A stretch of DNA of 64,000 nt from Cyclobacteriaceae bacterium. Lineage in GTDB: Bacteria > Bacteroidota > Bacteroidia > Cytophagales > Cyclobacteriaceae. Positions 45,697 to 54,822 of this stretch are shown here, one piece after another. The notes below the pieces were generated by a model. The model saw nothing but the letters and a program-made list of their open reading frames with translations, searched no databases and was not told the DNA's origin. How positions within the stretch are numbered: position 1 is the stretch's first letter; every line of letters starts with the position of its first letter. The DNA lies in assembly GCA_023151255.1 (NCBI GenBank), contig JAKLJG010000011.1, positions 29,881 through 93,880 on the forward strand. The letters run 5' to 3'. A program made the translations under genes and the position numbers.

Positions 45697-46532
45697 TGGA
45701 AAAGTTTCGGTCAGTGGTTACAGTTGCCAAGGGTATAACATTGGGTTCAGACCGGCTGGTCCTCTTTGCGGGTCCCTGTGCGGCCGAAAGTTACGACATC
45801 TGTATGGAGACCGGTACAAAAATGAAGGCCATATGTGAGAGACTTGGCATTGACTATGTGTTCAAAGCTTCGTTTGATAAGGCCAACCGAACTTCCGGAG
45901 GTTCGTACCGTGGTCCTTCGGTTGACATGGGACTTGAGATCCTTGCCATGGTAAAAAGAGATTTAAAGGTTCCTATTGTTACCGATGTTCACGAATCTTA
46001 TCAGTGTGCCGAAGTTGCAACGGTGGTCGATGTATTGCAGATACCGGCCTTTCTTTGCCGGCAGACTGATTTACTAAAAGCTGCAGCCCGCACCGGCAAA
46101 GCCGTGAAAATTAAGAAAGGCCAGTTTATGGCGCCCGAAGACATGCGGTATGCGGTGGATAAAGTACGCAGCGAAGGCAACAACAATGTTTTCCTTACTG
46201 AGCGCGGAGCAAGTTTCGGTTATCATACACTGGTAGTCGATATGCGGTCGCTGCCCATTATGCGGCAATTTACCCCTGTAGTTTTTGATGTGACACACGC
46301 TGTACAGCAACCTGGAGGTAAAGGTGGCTCTTCAGGCGGCCAGCGCGAGTTTGCCCCCTTTCTGGCACGAGCTGCGGCCGCTGCCGGTGTAGACGGATTT
46401 TTTATTGAAACGCACCCCAATCCGGAGAAGGCCCTCAGCGATGGCCCCAACATGATCCCTTTAGCGGAAATGGAGGGATTTGTTACTGCCCTTAAAAAGT
46501 TCTGGGATTTGAATAAATCACTCTCTTTGTAG
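45696..46532 (+). CDS. kdsA: 3-deoxy-8-phosphooctulonate synthase
   Basis: The 278-residue enzyme condenses arabinose 5-phosphate and PEP to Kdo-8-phosphate. Seen motifs: [47 protein letters not shown], and [18 protein letters not shown]. Start overlaps the kdsC stop (TAATG), so the two consecutive Kdo steps are translationally coupled. PEP-dependent enzymes of this family are related to NeuB, another copy of which lies in the polysaccharide locus. Confidence 0.95.
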   Translation: MEKFRSVVTVAKGITLGSDRLVLFAGPCAAESYDICMETGTKMKAICERLGIDYVFKASFDKANRTSGGSYRGPSVDMGLEILAMVKRDLKVPIVTDVHESYQCAEVATVVDVLQIPAFLCRQTDLLKAAARTGKAVKIKKGQFMAPEDMRYAVDKVRSEGNNNVFLTERGASFGYHTLVVDMRSLPIMRQFTPVVFDVTHAVQQPGGKGGSSGGQREFAPFLARAAAAAGVDGFFIETHPNPEKALSDGPNMIPLAEMEGFVTALKKFWDLNKSLSL

Positions 46533-46548
46533 ATTTTCTTATCAACTG

Positions 46549-46577
46549 TTGGCCACCGGATACTTTTAGTATATTTG
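46549..46577 (+). promoter_or_regulatory. Promoter of the anion transporter/cys operon
   Basis: TTG (46549-46551), 18-bp spacer, TATATTTG (46570-46577), a full match to the phylum consensus. It rules out an upstream TTG start for the transporter at 46575 because that codon lies inside the -7 element. Confidence 0.7.
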
Positions 46578-46598
46578 CCTTTAAAATCTACCAATTTA

Positions 46599-48356
46599 GT
46601 GGAGTTTACATTTCTTCAAGCGTATACACTCACCGTGGTTGTGCTGTTGATTGTGGCTTTATACCACGAGTGGTTCAACCCGGCTCTTACTTTCTTCATT
46701 GCCATACTTGCATTTTTGCTGGCTGGTATTTTAACACCCCAGGAATTGCTGCGTGGTTTGAGCAACCAGCAGATCGTTGTAATTTTTTTGCTGATTATTA
46801 TCACAGCCGGAATCCGGTCGGTGTTTGGCGGTGCCTGGTTTTCGAACTTGTTTAATACAAATCAAAATCCTCGCACGTTCGTGCTGAAGATGACAACCTT
46901 CTCTGCCGCTGTTTCGGCTTTCCTGAACAACACACCCATTGTTGCATTCTTAATTCCGTATGTTAAAGAGTGGGCCAACCGCACCGGTACACCGGCTTCC
47001 AAGCTGCTGATTCCGTTATCGTATGCAACCATCCTCGGAGGGATGATTACGGTTATCGGTACATCAACCAACCTGGTTTTAATGGGACTTATTTCACAGT
47101 ATAACCTGCCCTTGCTTGAGTATCATGATTTTCTGTTCCTGGGAATTATCGTAACCCTTGCCGGGATAGCATACCTCTATTTCATCGGTTACCGTCTCCT
47201 GCCTGATCATGCCAGTAAACTCAATACGGTTCGTCAAAATTTAAAGGAATACCTTGTTGAAGCAGAAGTTCCCCCGGGCTCCTCGCTTATTGGTAAATCA
47301 GTGAAGGATGCCGGTTTGCGCAACCTCAAAGATCTGTTTCTGGTTGAGATTATCCGACACGATGAAGTGATTTCACCGGTTTCACCCGAGGAGGTGCTGG
47401 AGGCTGGCGACTCGCTTTATTTCTCCGGTAACACGCAATCTATTTATAACCTTATTCAACACAATAACGGTTTACGCATAGCTCAGGATGCGCCTGTTGA
47501 ACAGTTCAATTTTGTTGAGGCTGTTATTCCGGCCAGTTCAACGCTTATCGGTATGCGTATTAAAGATTCAGACTTCCGTAAGAAGTTTAATGCTTCAATT
47601 GTTGCTATTCACCGCGATGGCAAGCGCGTCTCCGGCCGGATTGGCGAAAGGCAGTTGGCAGGGGGCGATTTTCTGTTATTACTTTCGGGCAATCATAAGC
47701 ATGCAGAGTGGCAGGAGAAGGATGTGTTCTTTGTATCAGTTCCCCGAAAAGTAGAAGCCGGGCGCTCCGCGCTACGGGCAGGTGTAGGTATAGGTAGCGT
47801 GTTGCTGTTGGTTGCCGGCATTGCCGGATTGCTGCCCTTGTTTACCTCTTGCCTTATTATTCTTACAGCCATGATTCTTTTTAAAATCCTAAATCTTGAA
47901 CAAATCACCCGTAACCTCGATTTTAATTTGTTGATGGTGCTGGTTTGCTCGCTGGCCATTGGGGTGGCGCTTGAAAAATCGGGAGCAGCCCGTGTTGTTG
48001 CCACTGGGCTTATTGAGGTAAGTAAATCGCTTGGCAACGAAGGGGCATTAACGGCTTTGTTTCTGATTACAACGTTGGTTACGGCACTGGTTACCAACCC
48101 GGCAGCGGTATCCATTATGTTTCCGATAGCGATGGAGTTGTCAGAACAACTGCAGGTTTCATCAACACCTTTTTTTGTGGCTATTGCCTTTGCCGCTTCG
48201 GGCGATTTTATGACTCCCATCGGCTACCAAACAAATTTGATGGTGTACGGCCCGGGCGGGTATTCGTTTAAAGATTTTACCCGGGTAGGAGCCCCGCTAA
48301 CAGTTTTGTATTCCATTATCTGCATTTCCTTTATTACATGGTATTACCGCTTATAA
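46599..48356 (+). CDS. SLC13/DASS anion permease with TrkA-C (RCK_C) domains
   Basis: The 585-residue transporter has membrane segments at about 5-180 and 385-585 flanking two cytosolic TrkA-C domains (about 205-370, seen as IGKSVKDAGLRNLKD and IGMRIKDSDFRKKFN). Conserved permease motifs are FLNNTPIVAFLIPYV, IGTSTNLVLMG and TNPAAVSIMFP. Transporters of this layout often carry sulfate. The GTG start at 46599 is fixed by the promoter just upstream. It runs into cysC after 15 bp, which supports sulfate as substrate. Confidence 0.85.
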   Translation: MEFTFLQAYTLTVVVLLIVALYHEWFNPALTFFIAILAFLLAGILTPQELLRGLSNQQIVVIFLLIIITAGIRSVFGGAWFSNLFNTNQNPRTFVLKMTTFSAAVSAFLNNTPIVAFLIPYVKEWANRTGTPASKLLIPLSYATILGGMITVIGTSTNLVLMGLISQYNLPLLEYHDFLFLGIIVTLAGIAYLYFIGYRLLPDHASKLNTVRQNLKEYLVEAEVPPGSSLIGKSVKDAGLRNLKDLFLVEIIRHDEVISPVSPEEVLEAGDSLYFSGNTQSIYNLIQHNNGLRIAQDAPVEQFNFVEAVIPASSTLIGMRIKDSDFRKKFNASIVAIHRDGKRVSGRIGERQLAGGDFLLLLSGNHKHAEWQEKDVFFVSVPRKVEAGRSALRAGVGIGSVLLLVAGIAGLLPLFTSCLIILTAMILFKILNLEQITRNLDFNLLMVLVCSLAIGVALEKSGAARVVATGLIEVSKSLGNEGALTALFLITTLVTALVTNPAAVSIMFPIAMELSEQLQVSSTPFFVAIAFAASGDFMTPIGYQTNLMVYGPGGYSFKDFTRVGAPLTVLYSIICISFITWYYRL

Positions 48357-48371
48357 CCCACTAACAACTAA

Positions 48372-48968
48372 ATGAACCTACATCCCATATCAACGCAGGT
48401 CACCAAACCGGATCGCGAAAGGTTGTTGAATCAACGCGCAAAAGTGATTTGGTTTACCGGTTTGTCCGGTTCGGGTAAATCCACGTTGGCGGTCAGGCTG
48501 GAGGCCCAGTTACATAAGCAAGGTTATAAAACATACCTGCTCGATGGGGATAATATCCGCAGCGGGTTAAACAGCGATCTGACTTTTGATGCAGCAGGCA
48601 GAAGTGAAAACATCCGCAGAATTGGTGAAGTATGCAAGTTGTTTGTGGATGCCGGAATTATTGTTCTCTCAGCATTTATTTCTCCTTTCAAATCCGACCG
48701 TGAGAAAGTCAGGAGGATTGTTGGCGATGAAAATTATATCGAAGTATTTGTGAATGCTCCATTGGAGGTGTGCGAACAGCGCGATGTAAAAGGGTTGTAC
48801 CGCAAAGCAAGAGCTGGGCAGGTAAAGGAATTTACAGGGATTGACTCGCCCTATGAAGTACCGGAGAACCCCGACCTTGTTTTACAAACCCACCAACTTT
48901 CAGTCAGCGATTCATTGAAATTGCTGGTTCAGGTAATCCTTCCACGAATCCAACAGTCCTCAATTTAA
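48372..48968 (+). CDS. cysC: Adenylylsulfate kinase
   Basis: The 198-residue kinase phosphorylates APS to PAPS. P-loop VIWFTGLSGSGKSTLA near residue 30, LLDGDNIRSGLNSDLTF, and FVNAPLEVCEQRDVKGLYRKARAG are typical. It comes first in the cysC-cysD-cysN-cysQ series and probably shares a transcript with the upstream permease. Its presence means the cell makes PAPS, for reduction or for sulfation. Confidence 0.94.
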   Translation: MNLHPISTQVTKPDRERLLNQRAKVIWFTGLSGSGKSTLAVRLEAQLHKQGYKTYLLDGDNIRSGLNSDLTFDAAGRSENIRRIGEVCKLFVDAGIIVLSAFISPFKSDREKVRRIVGDENYIEVFVNAPLEVCEQRDVKGLYRKARAGQVKEFTGIDSPYEVPENPDLVLQTHQLSVSDSLKLLVQVILPRIQQSSI

Positions 48969-48981
48969 AATCTGCAATCCG

Positions 48982-49887
48982 ATGAATCAGTACTACCTCA
49001 CCCACCTGCAGGAACTTGAAGCTGAAGCCATCTTCGTAATCCGTGAAGTGGTGGCACAGTTTGAGCGGCCCGCCTTACTGTTTTCAGGCGGTAAGGACTC
49101 CATCGTACTGGCGTACTTGTCGCGCAAAGCATTTTACCCGGCACGCATCCCGTTTCCGCTGGTGCATATAGATACCGGGCATAATTTTCCCGAGACCATG
49201 GAATACCGCGATTGGCTGGTAAACGAGTTAGGCGTGGAGTTGGTCGTTGGGTTGGTTCAGGAGACCATTGACGCAGGACGTGTAAAAGAAGAAACAGGTT
49301 ATTATGCTAGCCGAAATGCACTGCAAACCGTTACCCTGCTCGATACGATTGAAAAGTACAAGTTTGATGCCGCCATGGGTGGAGCACGCAGGGATGAGGA
49401 GAAGGCCCGTGCCAAAGAGCGTTTCTTTTCACACCGCGATGAGTTCGGCCAGTGGGATCCAAAAAATCAGCGACCTGAACTTTGGAATTTATTTAACGGA
49501 AGAAAACATATAGGCGAACATTTCCGGGTATTCCCGATTTCAAACTGGACGGAAATGGATGTTTGGCAATACTTGTTTGCCGAAAACATACCGATTCCGA
49601 AGTTGTATTATGCGCATCAACGCGAAGTGATTGAGCGCGATGGTGTACTGCTGTCAACATCTCCTTGGCTGAAACTGAAACCGGATGAAAAACCTGTGAT
49701 AAAGCGCGTACGCTTCCGCACCTGTGGCGATATGCCCATAACCGGGGCGGTTGAATCGGAAGCTGACACCATCGAAAAAATTATTGATGAAGTAGCCGCT
49801 TCGCGTAAAACCGAACGAGGAACGAGGGCAGATGATAAACGTGGAGAGACGGCAATGGAGGACAGGAAAAAGTCGGGATATTTTTAG
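48982..49887 (+). CDS. cysD: Sulfate adenylyltransferase small subunit
   Basis: The 301-residue ATP pyrophosphatase-fold subunit makes APS from sulfate and ATP with CysN. Motifs: LFSGGKDSIVLAYLSRKAF, VHIDTGHNFPETMEYRD, GGARRDEEKARAKERFFS and the C-terminal RKKSGYF. It is followed by a 207-bp gap containing a decayed gene before cysN, which is unusual for these obligate partners. Confidence 0.95.
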   Translation: MNQYYLTHLQELEAEAIFVIREVVAQFERPALLFSGGKDSIVLAYLSRKAFYPARIPFPLVHIDTGHNFPETMEYRDWLVNELGVELVVGLVQETIDAGRVKEETGYYASRNALQTVTLLDTIEKYKFDAAMGGARRDEEKARAKERFFSHRDEFGQWDPKNQRPELWNLFNGRKHIGEHFRVFPISNWTEMDVWQYLFAENIPIPKLYYAHQREVIERDGVLLSTSPWLKLKPDEKPVIKRVRFRTCGDMPITGAVESEADTIEKIIDEVAASRKTERGTRADDKRGETAMEDRKKSGYF

Positions 49888-49938
49888 TCACCAGTTGCCG
49901 GTCACAGGTTGCAAGCTCATAAAACTAAACATCGCTGT

Positions 49939-50037
49939 ATGAAAAGCTTTAGAGATTTAGAAATTTATCAGGAGTCGAAGAGACTGGCTATTGAGGTACA
50001 TAAGTTTATTCAATGGGTTGAGAACCACATTGAATAA
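49939..50037 (+). pseudogene. Truncated four-helix-bundle (S23/IVP-like) protein gene
   Basis: The 32-codon frame MKSFRDLEIYQESKRLAIEV matches the N-terminus of the ~118-residue four-helix-bundle family first known from 23S rRNA intervening sequences. After about residue 22 the match stops and the sequence runs into a long hairpin and a TAA. About three quarters of the gene is missing. It sits between cysD and cysN. Confidence 0.65.
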
Positions 50038-50043
50038 ACTTAT
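50000..50043. repeat. Long perfect hairpin between cysD and cysN
   Basis: A 16-bp perfect inverted repeat ATAAGTTTATTCAATG (50000-50015) with its complement (50028-50043), extended inward by GGTT/AACC around a three-base loop with one bulged A. There is no clean T-tract, so it is more likely an RNA hairpin or insertion scar than a simple terminator. Confidence 0.75.
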
Positions 50044-50094
50044 AGTTTAATTTAAACAGGCAACCAGAAACCAGTAACCGGTAACCAATTAAGT

Positions 50095-51339
50095 ATGAAT
50101 CAACTACTACGTTTCACCACAGCTGGCAGCGTTGACGATGGCAAAAGCACCTTGATAGGCCGATTGCTGTACGACAGCAAATCTATTTTTGAAGATCAGC
50201 TTGAAGCAGTGCAGGCCTCCAGTTCGAAGAAGGGCTTTGATTATGTTGATCTTTCCTTGCTGACAGACGGTTTGTGCTCCGAGCGGGAACAAGGTATAAC
50301 TATCGATGTGGCGTACCGCTACTTTGCTACACCTAAACGTAAATTTATCATTGCCGACACGCCCGGACATATTCAATACACCCGCAACATGGTTACCGGG
50401 GCCTCTACGGCCAACCTTGCACTAATACTTATCGATGCCCGTAAAGGATTGATAGAACAAACCCACCGCCATTCATTTATCGCTTCATTGCTGAAGATAC
50501 CGCACATTATTGTTTGTGTAAATAAGATGGACCTGGTGAATTTCGATGAGGTGGTGTTTGAAAAAATTGTTCAGGATTACAAAGCATTTTCATCCAAACT
50601 GGAGGTGTCCGACATTCAGTTTGTGCCTATCAGCGCCCTTCATGGCGACAACGTGGTAAACCGGTCGGAGAAGATGAACTGGTATCAGGGCGCCACCCTG
50701 CTGCACATGCTGGAGAATGCGCACATTGAAAGCGACTATAACCACATTGATGCCCGCTTTCCGGTTCAGTATGTTATCAGGCCACATACAACTGAGCACC
50801 AGGATTTCCGCGGCTATGCCGGCAGGGTAGCCGGAGGGATTTTCAGAAACGGGGATGAGGTGTTAATCCTGCCTTCAGGTTTTACGTCACGCATCAAATC
50901 CATTCAGTCAGGCAGTCATCTTGTAAATGAAGCATTTGCCCCAATGTCGGTTGTAATCACGTTGGAGAATGAACTTGATATCAGCCGGGGCGATATGCTT
51001 TGCAAACCCAACAACCAGCCGCAATTAAATCAGGATGTCGACCTGATGCTGTGCTGGATGAACCAACGCCCTGTAAATATTAATTCAAAATTCGTTGTAC
51101 GGCACACCACACTGGAGACCAGAGGTATATTAAAGGAGATTCAGTATAAACTGGATATTAATACCTTGCAGCGGATGGAAAACGTTGATAAATTGGTGAT
51201 GAACGATATTGCCCGGGTTCGAATAAGAACGGCAAAAGCAATAGCGTTTGATAGCTACCGGAAGAACAGGATTACCGGGAGTGTAATTTTAGTGGATGAA
51301 GGAACCAATGAAACGGTAGCAGCGGGGATGATTGTTTAA
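50095..51339 (+). CDS. cysN: Sulfate adenylyltransferase large subunit (GTPase)
   Basis: The 414-residue GTPase drives APS synthesis by CysD. G motifs: GSVDDGKSTLIGRLLYDSK (P-loop), DTPGHIQYTRNM (G3) and NKMD (G4), followed by EF-Tu-like beta-barrel domains. It ends after these domains with no fused CysC kinase, in keeping with the separate cysC upstream. RNA between cysD and cysN carries the hairpin and decayed gene. Confidence 0.95.
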   Translation: MNQLLRFTTAGSVDDGKSTLIGRLLYDSKSIFEDQLEAVQASSSKKGFDYVDLSLLTDGLCSEREQGITIDVAYRYFATPKRKFIIADTPGHIQYTRNMVTGASTANLALILIDARKGLIEQTHRHSFIASLLKIPHIIVCVNKMDLVNFDEVVFEKIVQDYKAFSSKLEVSDIQFVPISALHGDNVVNRSEKMNWYQGATLLHMLENAHIESDYNHIDARFPVQYVIRPHTTEHQDFRGYAGRVAGGIFRNGDEVLILPSGFTSRIKSIQSGSHLVNEAFAPMSVVITLENELDISRGDMLCKPNNQPQLNQDVDLMLCWMNQRPVNINSKFVVRHTTLETRGILKEIQYKLDINTLQRMENVDKLVMNDIARVRIRTAKAIAFDSYRKNRITGSVILVDEGTNETVAAGMIV

Positions 51340-51395
51340 GTTGGTACAGGTTGCCGGCCGCCTGTCACAGGAAACAAGCAACATTGATTTACAAA

Positions 51396-52175
51396 ATGGA
51401 AGGATTAAAATTATTAGAAGTCGGTATTCAAGCAGCCGAACTGGCCTGCAAGGAAATTCTGGACGTATATCATTCAATAAACTTTGATACCGAACTGAAA
51501 GAGGACAACTCGCCATTAACCCTGGCCGACAAACGGGCACACTCAACTATTCTTGCTGCGCTGGCAGGAACCAACATACCGGTGTTGAGTGAAGAAGGAA
51601 AAGATACTCCATACGATGTACGCAGAAACTGGGAATATCTTTGGCTGGTTGATCCGTTGGACGGCACCAAAGAATTTTTAAAACGCAATGGTGAATTTAC
51701 GGTAAATATTGCACTCATCCGTAACCAGCGGCCGGTACTCGGAGTGGTGGCCGTACCCGTAACAGGAGAGGTTTATTACGCAGCCGAGGGTCATGGAGCT
51801 TTTGTAAAACGAAAAGAAAAGATCGTTCAATTGCCCAAAAGACAACCGGTTAATTTAGCCCAGCCCGGCATCCGTGTACTGGCATCGCGTTCGCACATGA
51901 ATGAAGAGACGAAAGCTTTTATTGATTCTTTGGATAACCCGTTATTGGTATCAACAGGTAGTAGCCTGAAATTCATGTTGCTGGCCGAAAACAGGGCTGA
52001 TGTCTATCCGCGTTTTGCGCCCACCATGGAGTGGGATACTGCCGCTGCCCAGGCTATTGTGCGGGAGGTGGGGCTGCAGGTACTTGAGAAAGATTTGGAT
52101 AGCGAATTACATTACAACAAGAAAAAGCTTATAAATCCAAACTTTATCTGCCGTTATAATTCAAACACTTCGTAA
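51396..52175 (+). CDS. cysQ: 3'(2'),5'-bisphosphate nucleotidase CysQ
   Basis: The 259-residue IMPase-fold phosphatase hydrolyses PAP left over from PAPS use. Metal-site motifs: PLTLADKRAH, LSEEGKD, WLVDPLDGTKEF and TMEWDTAAAQAI. The chosen ATG starts MEGLKLLEVG; the upstream in-frame region is repeat-like intergenic DNA. It completes the sulfate-activation group. Its 3' end overlaps the convergent PIN toxin gene by 22 bp. Confidence 0.92.
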   Translation: MEGLKLLEVGIQAAELACKEILDVYHSINFDTELKEDNSPLTLADKRAHSTILAALAGTNIPVLSEEGKDTPYDVRRNWEYLWLVDPLDGTKEFLKRNGEFTVNIALIRNQRPVLGVVAVPVTGEVYYAAEGHGAFVKRKEKIVQLPKRQPVNLAQPGIRVLASRSHMNEETKAFIDSLDNPLLVSTGSSLKFMLLAENRADVYPRFAPTMEWDTAAAQAIVREVGLQVLEKDLDSELHYNKKKLINPNFICRYNSNTS

Positions 52176-52594
52176 AACTTTTCTGGAGTATATAACGGGA
52201 GTTCAGGCAATGCATATTTTTTAAAGTAACGGATGTTTCGCGTTACGAAAAAATCGGCTGATGCCTGAAGCGCGGTAAAGTACTGCAGAACATCTTCCTT
52301 ATCTTTAAAGGGTGATTGTAACGCTCTCAGAATGGTTGATTTTTCTCCTGGCGCAATTGTTGTGCTGTGGATAAAATCGGTAAGCCGCATCAGGCCATCT
52401 TTAATTTTATAAATATCAAAAGTAAGGTAAATCAGATTGGTGTAGCTGCTCTCTGAAATCATTAACTGTAAACGATTTTCTGCGGCAAGTTCAAGAATTT
52501 TGACTGATGACCTAAAAAATGGTTTGCGTTTTGAAATGATATCGAATGCGACATCCGTGTCAAGGAATACGTCAGGAATACTTGCCGGCAACAT
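52154..52594 (-). CDS. PIN-domain toxin, second locus
   Basis: The 146-residue protein has a PIN fold: VFLDTDVAFDIISKRKPF with the first Asp, a Glu in the middle and a C-terminal ADFFVTRNIRYF. It probably acts as an RNA-cleaving toxin. The gene overlaps the antitoxin-like gene upstream by 23 bp and the 3' end of cysQ by 22 bp. Confidence 0.82.
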   Translation of the reverse strand: MLPASIPDVFLDTDVAFDIISKRKPFFRSSVKILELAAENRLQLMISESSYTNLIYLTFDIYKIKDGLMRLTDFIHSTTIAPGEKSTILRALQSPFKDKEDVLQYFTALQASADFFVTRNIRYFKKYALPELPLYTPEKFYEVFEL

Positions 52595-52820
52595 GTTTAT
52601 TCAGTAACTCTTTATCCTTCAAAGGTTTTACCGGTTTAGCTGCCTTAAGTCTTCGAAGAAGTCGCTCGGCTGCCCGCTGCGGCTCCGATTTTACTGAAGC
52701 CTGCCCGCTATCAAAAAAATCTTCGAATAACTGGGAGATAGACTTTCCGGTGCGCCTGGAATACCGCTTCGCGTGGTCAATAACACTCTTTCGAACCGTT
52801 AGTGTCAATTTGGTTTTCAT
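52572..52820 (-). CDS. DUF6364-like antitoxin
   Basis: The 82-residue basic protein begins MKTKLTLTVRKSVIDHAK, the ribbon-helix-helix-like opening of DUF6364 antitoxins, followed by RRTGKSISQLFEDFF. The ATG at 52820 is chosen over an extended frame upstream. Position and overlap with the PIN gene indicate its cognate antitoxin, likely self-repressing. Confidence 0.78.
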   Translation of the reverse strand: MKTKLTLTVRKSVIDHAKRYSRRTGKSISQLFEDFFDSGQASVKSEPQRAAERLLRRLKAAKPVKPLKDKELLNKHVAGKYS

Positions 52821-52881
52821 AAAGCACGTGTGATAACCAAATATACGTGTACCCATAACAATAGGCAAGACCAGCCGGTTC

Positions 52882-52917
52882 TTTTGCTCGGAGAATAGCC
52901 CAAAACATGTACATTTG
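52882..52917 (+). promoter_or_regulatory. Promoter of the UDP-glucuronate decarboxylase gene
   Basis: TTTTG (52882-52886), 23-bp spacer and TACATTTG (52910-52917), a full TAnnTTTG match 19 bp before the ATG. It marks the start of the polysaccharide locus. Confidence 0.6.
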
Positions 52918-52936
52918 CAGTGACTAATTCAAGATT

Positions 52937-53929
52937 ATGGGTAAGAAGCAGCGCGTTTTGATTACCGGTGGAGCCGGATTTCTCGGCTCGCACCTGTGCG
53001 ACCGGTTTATTAATGAAGGTTTTCATGTTATTGCCATGGATAACCTGATTACCGGTGACCTGCGTAACATCGAGCACCTGTTCAAGCATCCCGACTTTGA
53101 GTTTTACCACCACGATGTTTCCACCTTCGTGCATGTGCCAGGCGAGTTGCACTACATCCTACACTTTGCTTCACCCGCCAGCCCGATTGATTACCTGAAA
53201 ATTCCTATCCAAACCTTAAAAGTGGGTTCCCTTGGTATTCATAACCTGCTCGGTTTGGCGAGACTAAAAAAATCGCGAATACTGATTGCTTCTACTTCCG
53301 AAGTGTATGGCGATCCGCTGGTGCACCCGCAACCTGAAGAGTACTACGGCAATGTTAACCCGGTTGGCCCTCGCGGGGTGTATGACGAAGCCAAGCGTTT
53401 TCAGGAGGCGATGACCATGGCGTACCACACCTTCCACGGACTCGATACCCGCATCGCACGCATCTTCAACACCTATGGCCCCCGCATGCGGCTGAACGAT
53501 GGGCGGGTGTTGCCGGCATTTATCGGACAGGCCCTGCGGGGCGAAGACCTCACCGTGTTTGGCGATGGCTCCCAAACCCGGTCGTTTTGTTATGTAGACG
53601 ATCAGATTGAAGGGTTGTTCCGGTTATTGATGTCGGACTACCACCTGCCGGTGAACATCGGGAATCCGGATGAGGTGAGCATTATGGAATTTGCCCTGGA
53701 GATTATAAAACTAACAGGCACTACCCAGAAAATTATTACTAAACCACTCCCGGTTGACGATCCTAAACAACGCCAGCCCGACATCAGCCGGGCAAAGGAA
53801 ATCCTCGGCTGGGAACCAAAAGTATCCCGTGCCGAAGGACTGAAGATCACCTACGAGTACTTCAAGTCGCTGCCTAAGGAGATTTTGTTTGAACGGGAGA
53901 ATAAACGGTTTGAGAAGTATATCCGGTAA
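52937..53929 (+). CDS. UDP-glucuronic acid decarboxylase (UDP-xylose synthase)
   Basis: The 330-residue SDR-family enzyme converts UDP-glucuronate to UDP-xylose. Rossmann motif [16 protein letters not shown] at the start, [34 protein letters not shown], the catalytic Tyr-x-x-x-Lys in [13 protein letters not shown] and [13 protein letters not shown] are typical of UXS. It supplies a sugar for the capsule. It is separated from the export gene by 95 bp containing a second promoter. Confidence 0.92.
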   Translation: MGKKQRVLITGGAGFLGSHLCDRFINEGFHVIAMDNLITGDLRNIEHLFKHPDFEFYHHDVSTFVHVPGELHYILHFASPASPIDYLKIPIQTLKVGSLGIHNLLGLARLKKSRILIASTSEVYGDPLVHPQPEEYYGNVNPVGPRGVYDEAKRFQEAMTMAYHTFHGLDTRIARIFNTYGPRMRLNDGRVLPAFIGQALRGEDLTVFGDGSQTRSFCYVDDQIEGLFRLLMSDYHLPVNIGNPDEVSIMEFALEIIKLTGTTQKIITKPLPVDDPKQRQPDISRAKEILGWEPKVSRAEGLKITYEYFKSLPKEILFERENKRFEKYIR

Positions 53930-53963
53930 TATTTCTCTAGAAATCAATTCATTGATACCTCTC

Positions 53964-53999
53964 TTTGATGCCCAGAATTACTGTATATTTTTATATTTG
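53964..53999 (+). promoter_or_regulatory. Promoter of the polysaccharide export operon
   Basis: TTTG (53964-53967), 24-bp spacer and TATATTTG (53992-53999), a full consensus match 25 bp before the chosen start of the Wza-like gene. It excludes the longer reading frame that begins upstream of the promoter. Confidence 0.6.
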
Positions 54000-54024
54000 T
54001 AGTCCAATTTTTACCAAGTCCCTG

Positions 54025-54822
54025 ATGATGAAGTTCTTCTTGTCGGCATTCTGTTGCTCCGTGTTGTTCAGTTCCTGTGTTACCAATAAGAAGTACGTTC
54101 TCCTGCAAAAGGATGATGTGAACAAGAAGAGTTTGCCAAAGGATACGGTCCTCAGGACGTACGATTTAAAGATGTATGATTACCGCATCCAACCAGAAGA
54201 CATCCTGTGGGTGCAGTTTGAAAGTCTTACGCCATCAGATTTTGACATCTTTAACCGTAATATACAGGGCAACATGAATATGAATCTAATGCAGGGAACT
54301 GCCCTGATGCTTGGAGAACTGGTGGATCCGAACGGTGAAATCAGTTTTCCGGTCATAACAAAAGTAAAAGTAGCCGGACTTACAGTATATGAAGCACAGG
54401 ACAAGTTGCAGAAACTGGCCGATGAGTATCTGGATTCACCTGTTGTGAAGGTGAGGTTGATCAATTTTCGCTTTACTGTTTTAGGTGAGGTAAGGCATGA
54501 AGGTACTGTTACGTTGTACAACAACCGGGTCAATTTTCTGGAAGCTATTGGATTGGCTGGAGGGCTTACCGATCTGGCAGACAAACGAAACATCAAACTT
54601 ATTAGGCAGGTGAATGGAAAAGCTGAAGTGCACTATATTGACCTTCTGGATGAGAATTTTGTAGACAAGCCGGAGTATTTCGTTTACCAGAACGATATCC
54701 TAATTGTGCCTGCGCTTCGGCAGCGACCGTACCAGGTTTTTTTTGGTAAAAATCTTTCGTTATTTATTTCTTCCCTTTCGTTATTACTCATTACGATAAC
54801 GTTAATAAATTCGCTTAATTGA
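54025..54822 (+). CDS. Wza-like polysaccharide export lipoprotein
   Basis: The 265-residue lipoprotein (lipobox FSSC, Cys near residue 18) has the Poly_export domain (about 50-145, YRIQPEDILWVQF and GEISFPVITKVKVAGLTVYEAQ), an SLBB domain (near 150-220, FTVLGEVRHEGTVTLY) and a C-terminal membrane anchor. It should form the outer-membrane channel for capsule export. It overlaps the tyrosine kinase gene by one base. Confidence 0.92.
   Translation: MMKFFLSAFCCSVLFSSCVTNKKYVLLQKDDVNKKSLPKDTVLRTYDLKMYDYRIQPEDILWVQFESLTPSDFDIFNRNIQGNMNMNLMQGTALMLGELVDPNGEISFPVITKVKVAGLTVYEAQDKLQKLADEYLDSPVVKVRLINFRFTVLGEVRHEGTVTLYNNRVNFLEAIGLAGGLTDLADKRNIKLIRQVNGKAEVHYIDLLDENFVDKPEYFVYQNDILIVPALRQRPYQVFFGKNLSLFISSLSLLLITITLINSLN

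Larger units (their letters stand above)
49891..50088. repeat. Imperfect inverted repeats flanking a decayed gene
   Basis: The left arm CCAGTTGCCGGTCACAGGTTGC (49891-49913) and the right arm around 50060-50086 (GCAACC then AGTAACCGGTAACC) are imperfect inverted copies. A similar ACAGGTTGCCGG lies after cysN near 51346. They bracket the four-helix-bundle remnant and look like the worn ends of a small inserted element. Confidence 0.4.
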
